This document shows, in pieces, positions 1-5,087 of a DNA stretch of 5,150 nucleotides. The DNA lies in NCBI GenBank assembly GCA_028285025.1, contig JANQQH010000385.1, forward strand, positions 1-5,150, read 5' to 3'. This DNA comes from Hyphomicrobiaceae bacterium (GTDB lineage: Bacteria > Pseudomonadota > Alphaproteobacteria > Rhizobiales > HXMU1428-3). Numbering within the stretch: the first letter of the stretch is position 1; each line of letters opens with the position of its first letter. The notes beneath the pieces were generated by a model that saw only the letters and a list, made by a program, of their open reading frames with translations, ran no database searches and had not been told where the DNA came from. Both the position numbers and the translations under genes were made by a program.

Positions 1-628
1 CTGTCTCAATTTTTTGCCGCAAACGATAAATATGCGTCTCTAAAGTGTGAGTTGTAACCTTAGCATTATAGCCCCAAACCTCGTGCAAAAGCACATCTCT
101 GGTCACAACCTTTTCGCCAGCCCGGTAAAGAAACTTCAAAATAGACGTTTCCTTCTCGGTCAAGCGAATTTTACGCTCACTTTCATCCACAAGCAGCTTG
201 GAAGCTGGTTTAAAGCTATAAGGCCCAATGGCAAAAACGGCATCTTCGCTTTGCTCATGCTGACGCAATTGAGAGCGAATGCGAGCTAACAAAACAGCAA
301 ACCTGAACGGCTTGGTCACATAATCATTGGCTCCCGCATCAAGACCTAAAATTGTATCAGCATCTGAATCTTGGCCAGTTAACATTATAATAGGGCTTTT
401 AAACCCAGCCCGACGCAGTTTTTTGCACATTTCGCGTCCATCAAGCTCAGGCATATCAACATCAAGCAAAATCAAGTCTATGCGCTCGCTTTCAGCCAAT
501 TCCAAGCCCTTACTGGGTGTTGCCGCCGACAACACATCAAACTCTTCATGCAATAAAAGTTGATCAACCAAGCTTTCACGCAAATCATCATCATCATCTA
601 CAATCAAAATTTTTCTTTGAGAGCTCAT
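1..628 (-). CDS. cenR: OmpR/PhoB-family response regulator, CenR-like (3' end cut by window edge)
   Basis: DNA-binding two-component response regulator. About 209 codons are visible from the ATG at 628; the last 10-20 residues lie beyond the left edge. The receiver domain spans about residues 5-120. It has an acidic pocket inside a run of five Asp (11-15), phosphoacceptor Asp56 (LLDVDMPELDG), Thr84 (IMLTGQD) and Lys106 (TKPFRF). The linker LLARIRSQLRQHEQSEDA leads to a winged-helix domain from about residue 130 (KIRLTEKE, VVTRDVLLHEVWGY, TTHTLETHIYRLRQKIE). The receiver end, the HEQSED linker and the DNA-binding helix closely resemble what I recall of CenR, the alphaproteobacterial cell-envelope regulator paired with kinase CenK. 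That assignment is from memory of the family, and no kinase gene is in the window. The ribosome binding site is weak (GGGA at 637-640). The gene is divergent from the YkuD gene at 767, with which it may share control. Confidence 0.9.
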   Translation of the reverse strand, partial: MSSQRKILIVDDDDDLRESLVDQLLLHEEFDVLSAATPSKGLELAESERIDLILLDVDMPELDGREMCKKLRRAGFKSPIIMLTGQDSDADTILGLDAGANDYVTKPFRFAVLLARIRSQLRQHEQSEDAVFAIGPYSFKPASKLLVDESERKIRLTEKETSILKFLYRAGEKVVTRDVLLHEVWGYNAKVTTHTLETHIYRLRQKIET

Positions 629-703
629 AAAATCATTCCCATTCAAGACAACACTCTTGACATAATTAAAGGTCCTAGAACTATACTTATTATTTCTCCA
701 AAA

Positions 704-719
704 AGCATCATTTGATGCT
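704..719. promoter_or_regulatory. Perfect 7+7 inverted repeat between divergent genes, candidate operator
   Basis: AGCATCA and TGATGCT are separated by TT. The site lies 76 bases upstream of the response-regulator start and 48 bases upstream of the YkuD gene start. A short dyad with a tiny spacer in a divergent promoter region is typical of a dimeric regulator site. Autoregulation by the CenR-like protein is a guess; I do not recognise the motif. Confidence 0.35.
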
Positions 720-746
720 ATGTAATATAGTCTTAGCTGATCAGCC

Positions 747-755
747 TGGTATAAT
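747..755 (+). promoter_or_regulatory. Extended -10 promoter element for the YkuD gene
   Basis: TGGTATAAT is a consensus extended -10 (TGn plus TATAAT at 750-755). No convincing -35 lies 16-18 bases upstream, which fits an extended -10 promoter. Transcription would be expected to start near 762, about five bases before the ATG at 767, so the mRNA would be nearly leaderless. Confidence 0.45.
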
Positions 756-766
756 GAGTTGAATTT

Positions 767-1306
767 ATGTCAAATTTTGGTGATCTCAAAAAAGTAACCC
801 TCATCAGCCAAAATCGCAGCACCATCCATACCTTTCTTAATTTAGGGCCCACCATCCCTCTTATACCCTGTGTTATTGGACGCAATGGTCAAACAAGTCT
901 CAAAAAGGAAGGGGATGAAAAAACCCCAATCGGGATCTACCATCCTCAAATGGTCTATTATCGCCAAGATCGCACCAAACGCCCTCAAACCGCTCTACCA
1001 GTAAAAGCCATAAAACCACAAGATGGCTGGTGCGATACGCCAAGTGATCGCAATTACAATCGCCCTGTCACCCTGCCCTATCAAGCTTGCGCAGAAAATC
1101 TTTGGCGAGAAGATGCATTATACGATTTGATGATTGTGACAGATCACAACCAATGCCCACGCATCAAAGGCCGGGGAAGCGCGATTTTCATCCATGTGGC
1201 AAAACAAAACTATCAGCCCACACAAGGCTGCATTGCGTTGCAAAAGTCACATTTATATGTCTTGCTAAAATTGTTAAGCCAACAAACAAAAATCGTAATT
1301 AACTAG
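767..1306 (+). CDS. L,D-transpeptidase family protein (YkuD domain), no signal peptide
   Basis: Protein of 179 residues with a YkuD-type catalytic fold, the family that forms 3-3 cross-links in peptidoglycan or attaches proteins to it. Visible family features are GRNG (38-41), the LKKEGDEKTPIG block (45-56), DGWCDTPSDRNYNRPV (86-101), LWREDALYDL (112-121), and the catalytic stretch GSAIFIHVA with His143 followed by PTQGCIAL with Cys155. The usual Ser-His-Gly-Cys is Thr-Gln-Gly-Cys here, and no Arg follows the Cys, which matches the short rhizobial YkuD proteins I recall. No N-terminal signal or membrane segment is visible, so export is unexplained. An in-frame TGA at 755-757 rules out an upstream start. 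There is no clear ribosome binding site. The 3' end overlaps the convergent OsmC-like gene by 8 bases. The family is clear; the exact substrate is not. Confidence 0.88.
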   Translation: MSNFGDLKKVTLISQNRSTIHTFLNLGPTIPLIPCVIGRNGQTSLKKEGDEKTPIGIYHPQMVYYRQDRTKRPQTALPVKAIKPQDGWCDTPSDRNYNRPVTLPYQACAENLWREDALYDLMIVTDHNQCPRIKGRGSAIFIHVAKQNYQPTQGCIALQKSHLYVLLKLLSQQTKIVIN

Positions 1307-1874
1307 AAATCACCAATTCGGTTACACAAGGTGTTGCATTGCCAAAGCAAGACAAATTGGGAGAAATGGTCTTCACATATTCAAAAACATCAAGTAGGTC
1401 TTCATCTGACGCATTCCCAATAACCTCAAGTTCAAACCGAATATCCTTAAACCCTGCCGACGTAAAAGAAGAAATATCATAAAGACCACGCATATCAGTG
1501 GTGCCAGACACATTCACCTTCAAAAGCGATAGTTCTATACGGCGCTGTGCACAAACCGCAGAAAAATTCGCAATTAAACAGCCAGCGATTGCCGCAATAA
1601 GATGTTCTTGTGGGCTCGCATAAGCATTACCACCACAAAGTTCATGCGGCTGGTCCATGCAAACCTCAAAATTGCGAACCAAATCATCCCCACCTATTTG
1701 GCTTTTTTTAATCCGAGAAACACTGCCCGTTTGACCCGTCCATTCACTCTCAATCCGCCACCGTCCAATGGCTAACTCTGGCTGTTGGGAAACTTCTTCT
1801 TTCAGCATTTGCACAAATTGCAAGCAAATACCATTGACAACGTCTTCATCAGATAGAAGGGGTGCATTTTCCAT
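1299..1874 (-). CDS. OsmC-like protein (one-cysteine type)
   Basis: Protein of 191 residues of the OsmC/Ohr superfamily, small cytoplasmic proteins often linked to organic peroxide or thiol stress. An N-terminal segment (DVVNGICLQFVQMLKEEV) precedes the core, as in the roughly 180-190-residue OsmC-like proteins of rhizobia. The core has FEVCMDQPHEL, then ASPQEHLIAAIAGCLIANF with the conserved Cys at residue 99, and ends with TISPNLSCF followed by NATPCVTELV. The second peroxidatic position, CP in OsmC/Ohr, is Ser-Pro here. Two-cysteine peroxidase chemistry is therefore unlikely unless another Cys substitutes. In-frame GTG (1883) and ATG (1880) lie upstream, but AAGGTG at 1881-1886 is correctly spaced only for the ATG at 1874. 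A 10-base core palindrome lies about 100 bases upstream. Specific substrate unknown. Confidence 0.85.
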   Translation of the reverse strand: MENAPLLSDEDVVNGICLQFVQMLKEEVSQQPELAIGRWRIESEWTGQTGSVSRIKKSQIGGDDLVRNFEVCMDQPHELCGGNAYASPQEHLIAAIAGCLIANFSAVCAQRRIELSLLKVNVSGTTDMRGLYDISSFTSAGFKDIRFELEVIGNASDEDLLDVFEYVKTISPNLSCFGNATPCVTELVISS

Positions 1875-1880
1875 GTACAT

Positions 1881-1886
1881 CACCTT
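1881..1886 (-). promoter_or_regulatory. Ribosome binding site fixing the OsmC-like start at 1874
   Basis: AAGGTG on the minus strand lies six bases before the ATG at 1874. It overlaps or abuts the alternative GTG (1883) and ATG (1880), which makes those starts unlikely. Confidence 0.55.
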
Positions 1887-1966
1887 AAATATTGACCTTG
1901 ATAGTAAGGAACAAATCGTTAGTTCATAAAGTCATAAGCACAGTTTATTAACAAATTGACAACCAA

Positions 1967-1978
1967 AGGATGCATCCT
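1967..1978. promoter_or_regulatory. 12-base palindrome upstream of the OsmC-like gene, candidate operator
   Basis: AGGATGCATCCT is a perfect palindrome in the 161-base region upstream of the OsmC-like start, flanked on each side by a TGACAA direct repeat (1957-1962 and 1978-1983). On the minus strand, TTGTCA (1957-1962) could serve as a -35 element, but no good -10 is spaced from it. Operator function is inferred from position and symmetry only. Confidence 0.25.
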
Positions 1979-2035
1979 GACAAAACACACCCCAAGGTTT
2001 ACAAAACCTTATCAAATTCTCATTTAAGGAAAAAA

Positions 2036-2818
2036 TTAACGAACCCGACGCGGATTCATATAAAGATCGCTCTCAAGTGATTCTAATTTCAAATCTTTCA
2101 ACTTGCCAGTCTTCATATCACTGACCAAATCTTTAATATGCCATTGCGCTTCTTGATTAAAACGCAACATGGTGCAAAACATTTGCAACACATATTTGAG
2201 CTGCACATCGCAGTGCTCAGACTTAACCCAACATTTCCACTTACCGCCCAAATTAAGCACCCGGCCATTTAATTTACCGATTTTTTTGCCACGCTCATCA
2301 TAAAGCACATAATCATCGCCAATATTAATCCAACACCGTCGCAGCCGGTAAAACTTTGGCACACCCTCTTTTAAAATGAAGAAAGAATAATATTCAGGTT
2401 GAAACCACCATTTATAGGCAGAGCGCTCCAATTGCACAATTTGTTCATGCTTTGAAATATTCAAACTATATGAGGTCACAGGAAACCCACGCGCACCATG
2501 GGTCAGTTGCATTGAGCGGCCCAATAAAAGATCAAGCGTGCCACGCCAATTCACCTCATCAGTAAACAGCTTAATCACCATCCGGCGCTTCATGCCTGTC
2601 TCTTTTTTCCAAGCCCCTTTGCGATAAGCAACCAATCCAACCCGCTTGCCATCTTCTTTCACTTCACCAAGAATATCCATATCCTTGGTAAATTGCCGTG
2701 ACTTGGCCCGGTAACGGTCTTGCTGATAAATCCCAATTTCAGTGGTGTTAATATCCGTCAACCACAGGCTAACATCAAATTTTTCATATTTCGGTTTTGT
2801 CTCAACAGCCTGTTCCAT
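2036..2818 (-). CDS. Uncharacterised conserved-looking protein, possible LURP-one/tubby-like fold
   Basis: Protein of 260 residues with no function I can assign. It is strongly basic and aromatic, with no signal peptide or membrane helix, so probably cytoplasmic. The stretch at 158-197 (RLRRCWINIGDDYVLYDERG, then KKIGKLNGRVLNLGGKWKC) has the alternating pattern of LURP-one-related/tubby-C-terminal-like barrels: a strand, Y-x-x-Y-D-x-x-G-x-x-I-G, then G-x-x-x-x-L-G. A similar but weaker unit is at 46-66 (DMDILGEVKEDGKRVGLVAY). The rest includes a KKETGMKRRMVIKLF basic segment and a helical C-terminal part. I recall similar proteins annotated as hypothetical in Rhizobiales, so it may be a conserved family. 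An in-frame TTG at 2821 is rejected because AGAGGG (2824-2829) is spaced for the ATG at 2818. It stands alone between yggS and the OsmC-like gene. Reality of the gene is near certain; the fold is a guess. Confidence 0.85.
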   Translation of the reverse strand: MEQAVETKPKYEKFDVSLWLTDINTTEIGIYQQDRYRAKSRQFTKDMDILGEVKEDGKRVGLVAYRKGAWKKETGMKRRMVIKLFTDEVNWRGTLDLLLGRSMQLTHGARGFPVTSYSLNISKHEQIVQLERSAYKWWFQPEYYSFFILKEGVPKFYRLRRCWINIGDDYVLYDERGKKIGKLNGRVLNLGGKWKCWVKSEHCDVQLKYVLQMFCTMLRFNQEAQWHIKDLVSDMKTGKLKDLKLESLESDLYMNPRRVR

Positions 2819-2823
2819 CAAAG

Positions 2824-2829
2824 CCCTCT
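2824..2829 (-). promoter_or_regulatory. Ribosome binding site fixing the start at 2818
   Basis: AGAGGG on the minus strand lies five bases before the ATG at 2818, and only two bases before the alternative TTG at 2821, so the ATG is preferred. Confidence 0.6.
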
Positions 2830-2921
2830 AAAAGTAACAAGCGCTTTTCCAACCCTAAAACCTAAAGCAGCAAAGCGGCGAATCATTGTAGTGAGAACAA
2901 GCATACCATTTTCGTGGCATC

Positions 2922-2950
2922 ATTAGAGCAAACAGTTGCCAGTTATCCAA
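2922..2950 (-). promoter_or_regulatory. Candidate sigma-70 promoter for the uncharacterised gene
   Basis: On the minus strand TTGGAT (2945-2950) and TCTAAT (2922-2927) are separated by exactly 17 bases. The -10 matches five of six consensus bases and the -35 three of six. Transcription would begin near 2915, leaving about 97 bases of leader. It lies just downstream of the yggS terminator-like hairpin, which suggests separate transcription from yggS. Confidence 0.35.
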
Positions 2951-2960
2951 ACCTAAATTT

Positions 2961-2997
2961 TTAAAGTTTTGCCAACCGCTACAGTTCATTGGCAAAA
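2961..2997 (-). terminator. Terminator-like hairpin after yggS
   Basis: TTTTGCCAA (2989-2997 on the minus strand) pairs perfectly with TTGGCAAAA (2967-2975) around a 13-base loop. The hairpin begins 17 bases after the yggS stop codon. Its 3' arm is followed by CTTTAA and then A/T-rich sequence rather than a clean U-tract, so termination strength is uncertain. The stem is A/T-closed with a GCC/GGC core. Confidence 0.5.
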
Positions 2998-3014
2998 TCG
3001 TATCAATTGAAAAT

Positions 3015-3677
3015 TTAAGGTCGCGCCCCAAAAATGGCCGTTCCCACCCGCACATAGTGGGCCCCAAACTGCACGGCCGTTTCAAAATCAGCACTCATAC
3101 CCATAGAAAGTTGATCAATATGATGCGCTTTGGCCAACTGGTTCAACAACACAAAAAACGGGGACGGCTCAGCTTCAACCGGGGGAATGCACATCAACCC
3201 GACAATGTCCAGGCCGCATGTATCACGACAAAGCTTAACGAACTCACCCAGCTCTTTAGGCGCAATGCCAGCCTTTTGCGGCTCTTGGCCCACATTTACT
3301 TGTATAAACAGCCTAACCGAGCGCCCCTGTTGCTTGATTTCCTTAGCCAAAGCATGGGCAATTTTAGGCCGGTCAACGGTTTGAATCACATCAAACAAAG
3401 CCACCGCATCGCGCGCCTTATTTGATTGTAACGGCCCAATTAAATGCAATTCCAAATCATCAAAAGCTGCTTTTAATGCAGGGAATTTTGTCTGCGCCTC
3501 TTGCACCCGGTTTTCACCAAACAAGCGATGCCCCGCTTGCAAAGCTGTTTCAATATCCTCCACTGGCAAGGTTTTGCTCACAGCAATTAAACGGGCCTGA
3601 TCAGGAGGCAAGCCCCCCTCAACTGCGGCCTGTTTTATACGTGAACGAACCTGATCTAAATTGCCACCAATGCTCAT
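3015..3677 (-). CDS. yggS: YggS-family pyridoxal-phosphate-binding protein (PLPBP homologue)
   Basis: Protein of 220 residues covering the whole YggS/PROSC family, a single TIM-barrel protein that binds pyridoxal 5'-phosphate and buffers vitamin B6 pools without a known catalytic reaction. Hallmarks are the PLP-lysine segment LIAVSKTLP with Lys35, LFGENRVQEAQ (52-62), HLIGPLQSNKA (78-88), QVNVGQEPQKAG (126-137), GLMCIPP (160-166), LSMGMSADFETAV (190-202) and the phosphate-binding VRVGTAIFG (209-217). TTG (3686) and GTG (3683) are in-frame alternatives upstream, but ATG at 3677 gives the family-typical MSI N-terminus. The ribosome binding site is only a weak purine run (AGAAGAGA). A perfect TATAAT lies 34 bases upstream. 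It is divergent from the YciI-domain gene and is followed by a hairpin, so it is probably monocistronic. Confidence 0.95.
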   Translation of the reverse strand: MSIGGNLDQVRSRIKQAAVEGGLPPDQARLIAVSKTLPVEDIETALQAGHRLFGENRVQEAQTKFPALKAAFDDLELHLIGPLQSNKARDAVALFDVIQTVDRPKIAHALAKEIKQQGRSVRLFIQVNVGQEPQKAGIAPKELGEFVKLCRDTCGLDIVGLMCIPPVEAEPSPFFVLLNQLAKAHHIDQLSMGMSADFETAVQFGAHYVRVGTAIFGARP

Positions 3678-3710
3678 AAACACCAATCTCTTCTAAGACC
3701 CTTTGCGGGC

Positions 3711-3716
3711 ATTATA
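3711..3716 (-). promoter_or_regulatory. -10 box for yggS
   Basis: TATAAT on the minus strand, perfect consensus, ends 33 bases before the yggS ATG at 3677, so the leader would be about 27 bases. No convincing -35 is found at 16-18 bases; upstream sequence is A/T-rich. Confidence 0.4.
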
Positions 3717-3765
3717 AGGTACACATCAAAATGAAAAGCTTGACTTTAACAATCTTTATCGCTTG

Positions 3766-3775
3766 TGTGCGCACA
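3766..3775. promoter_or_regulatory. 10-base palindrome between divergent yggS and YciI-domain genes
   Basis: TGTGCGCACA is perfectly self-complementary and GC-rich in an otherwise A/T-rich divergent gap. It could be an operator, but a 10-base palindrome may arise by chance. Confidence 0.2.
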
Positions 3776-3790
3776 AATCATCAAACAAAA

Positions 3791-3796
3791 AAGGAA
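3791..3796 (+). promoter_or_regulatory. Ribosome binding site fixing the YciI-domain start at 3803
   Basis: AAGGAA lies six bases before the ATG at 3803. The frame is open back to an ATG at 3731, but that start has no such site and would add 24 residues outside the domain. Confidence 0.6.
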
Positions 3797-3802
3797 CAAC
3801 AG

Positions 3803-4075
3803 ATGCAATTTGCCGCCATATGTATTGATAAAGAAAATTCAGAACACATCCGCCTAGAAAACCGCGCCGATCACATCGAGCATTTAAAAAAGGTCAAACA
3901 CCACATGCTTCTGGCTGGCCCTTTTTTAAATAATGAAGGACGCATGTGCGGCTCGCTCTTAGTTTTCAATGACATGCCCCTTGAGGACATCAACCAATGG
4001 CTAGAGCAAGACCCATACAACCAAGCCAACCTTTTCCAATCCGTAGAAGTCAAACCCTTCAAAAAAGTAATCTAA
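3803..4075 (+). CDS. YciI-like protein
   Basis: Small protein of 90 residues that corresponds to one complete YciI domain (usual length about 90-100), a ferredoxin-like alpha+beta barrel found alone or fused to enzymes; its biochemical role is poorly defined. Visible features are the first strand MQFAAICID, the helix with RADHIEHL in which His24 aligns with the conserved family histidine, MLLAGPF (35-41), MCGSLLVF (48-55), the helix EDINQWLEQDPY with the conserved Asp70-Pro71, and the last strand SVEVKPFKKV. In rhizobia YciI genes often sit beside unrelated housekeeping genes, so the context tells little. It is divergent from yggS and converges on the acyltransferase gene, with a 54-bp stem starting 10 bases after its stop codon. 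Confidence 0.88.
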   Translation: MQFAAICIDKENSEHIRLENRADHIEHLKKVKHHMLLAGPFLNNEGRMCGSLLVFNDMPLEDINQWLEQDPYNQANLFQSVEVKPFKKVI

Positions 4076-4084
4076 CCCTTACTT

Positions 4085-4211
4085 TTCCCCTTAAACTTCA
4101 TGGTGAGATTTTTGCATTTTAATCCCCTATGTCAAGGGCTCGATAGAGCTTGTGCAACCCTTGACATAGGGGATTAAAATGCGAAAGTCTTATCATGAAG
4201 CTTAAGGGGAA
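4085..4211. repeat. 127-base long inverted repeat (54-bp stem, 19-base loop) between convergent genes
   Basis: The left arm (4085-4138) is the reverse complement of the right arm (4158-4211) at 49 of 54 positions with no gaps. The inner 25 base pairs (4114-4138 with 4158-4182) are perfect, and the five differences all fall in the outer half and are transitions. The 19-base loop (4139-4157) contains a mini-hairpin, CTC-GATA-GAG. The element fills 127 of the 143 bases between the YciI-domain stop and the acyltransferase stop, starting 10 bases after the first and 8 bases after the second. It is far longer than an intrinsic terminator and has no U-tract on either side, but it could still block or process readthrough from both genes. 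I see no target-site duplication at its edges. Alternatives are a dispersed palindromic repeat, a MITE-like remnant or an inverted duplication. Confidence 0.95.
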
Positions 4212-4218
4212 CCAGCTC

Positions 4219-5028
4219 TCAAACCTGCTCTTCCACCAAAGGTGCCTTTTTCTCAAAGGGTCGCAAACTTAAAAGCTCAGACACATCAGCCCGAACGGCT
4301 TTTTCCGTATGGGCTGCCAAAGCTTTTCTGTCACCAAACTCCGCCAATGTTACCGGCTCACCAATACGCACATGCACATCCAAGGGCCCAGCTTTTAAAA
4401 GCGCCCAAACATGATTGCCCATTTCCATGTCTCCATACCAAGCCACCAACGGCCGGGTTCGGCGCCCCAACGGCAAACCGCTAAGAGCAGTATAAGCAAT
4501 CGCTGCTGTTTGCACATAGGTCTGCCCACCCGCCTCTTGAGCAGCGGCAAACAAAGAGCTTTTAAACGGCAAAACCCGGTTGCCATCACTGCTGGTCCCT
4601 TCAGCAAACAAGACAATGCAATCACCATCATCAAGCCGTTCAGCAATCTCATTGGCAGCTTTTTGACTTTCAGTGCGCCGCTCGCGGTTCACAAAAATAG
4701 TGCGCTGCAATTTGGCCAACAATTTAACGCCGCGCCATGTACTCACTTCCCGTTTGGCCACGAAAGAAAGCGGTGTCAGGCAGGAAAAAACAACAATATC
4801 CATCCAGGAAATATGATTGGCCACCAGCAACACAGGCGTGTTTTTTCTCACCGCTCCGTCACAGTGAATCCGCAATCCCATAATGACAGCAAGTAAACGG
4901 TGATAGGTAAAGGGTAGCAATCGCGCAAAAGGCAAGTTTAGGGTAACAAAAATCCACTGCACCGGTGACAGCAAAACCGTAATAAGCCCAAACCAAAATA
5001 AAACCCAACAGGCCCGTAAAGTTCCCAT
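4219..5028 (-). CDS. plsC: 1-acyl-sn-glycerol-3-phosphate acyltransferase-like protein (PlsC/OlsA family)
   Basis: Membrane-associated acyltransferase of 269 residues. Family members transfer an acyl chain to lysophosphatidic acid (PlsC) or to lyso-ornithine lipid (OlsA). An N-terminal hydrophobic segment (about 8-30) anchors it to the inner membrane. The catalytic HX4D box is NHISWMD with His72 and Asp77. Further blocks are FVAKREVSTW (89-98), IFVNRERRTE (111-120) and FAEGTSSDG (141-149) with the conserved Glu-Gly-Thr. All key residues are present and the length is normal. GTG at 5034 is in frame, but AGGG (5036-5039) is better spaced for ATG at 5028. It follows the fur-like gene in the same direction after a 59-base gap, an order I recall from rhizobia, so cotranscription is plausible. 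Sequence alone does not separate PlsC from OlsA activity. Confidence 0.92.
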   Translation of the reverse strand: MGTLRACWVLFWFGLITVLLSPVQWIFVTLNLPFARLLPFTYHRLLAVIMGLRIHCDGAVRKNTPVLLVANHISWMDIVVFSCLTPLSFVAKREVSTWRGVKLLAKLQRTIFVNRERRTESQKAANEIAERLDDGDCIVLFAEGTSSDGNRVLPFKSSLFAAAQEAGGQTYVQTAAIAYTALSGLPLGRRTRPLVAWYGDMEMGNHVWALLKAGPLDVHVRIGEPVTLAEFGDRKALAAHTEKAVRADVSELLSLRPFEKKAPLVEEQV

Positions 5029-5035
5029 GTTCACA

Positions 5036-5039
5036 CCCT
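5036..5039 (-). promoter_or_regulatory. Ribosome binding site fixing the acyltransferase start at 5028
   Basis: AGGG on the minus strand lies seven bases before the ATG at 5028 and only one base before the alternative GTG at 5034. Confidence 0.5.
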
Positions 5040-5087
5040 AACTACCCCAAACAAATTTATTATTGTTACAGCCCCAAATATCTTATT

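Noticed and set aside
584..598. Five tandem ATC triplets (GAT on the coding strand) as a slippage-prone microsatellite
   Set aside because: They encode the acidic pocket of the receiver domain, where several Asp residues are expected. Slippage would only add or remove Asp in frame.
1994..2010. Short inverted repeat (AAGGTTT, three-base loop, AAACCTT) downstream of the uncharacterised gene as a terminator
   Set aside because: The stem is short and A/T-rich and there is no U-tract next to it on the minus strand.
2855..3094. 79-codon minus-strand open frame spanning the yggS 3' end and the following gap
   Set aside because: It overlaps the yggS coding region in another frame, crosses the terminator-like hairpin and resembles no protein family.
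3731..3802. Upstream ATG extending the YciI-domain gene by 24 residues with a hydrophobic, Cys-ending N-terminus (LTLTIFIAC) that could suggest a signal or lipobox
   Set aside because: A good ribosome binding site at 3791-3796 is spaced for the ATG at 3803, and the YciI domain begins exactly there. The extension overlaps the divergent promoter region.
4161..4166. TTGACA in the hairpin arm (and its mirror copy) as a -35 promoter element
   Set aside because: No acceptable -10 hexamer lies 16-18 bases downstream in either arm; the closest A/T-rich hexamers are at 7 or 24 bases.
4085..4211. Complete MITE with target-site duplication
   Set aside because: The bases just outside the two arms do not match each other, so insertion by transposition cannot be claimed from this sequence alone.
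4411..4896. 161-codon plus-strand open frame opposite the acyltransferase
   Set aside because: It lies entirely within the acyltransferase gene, whose motifs are intact on the minus strand, and its translation is low-complexity with no recognisable domain.
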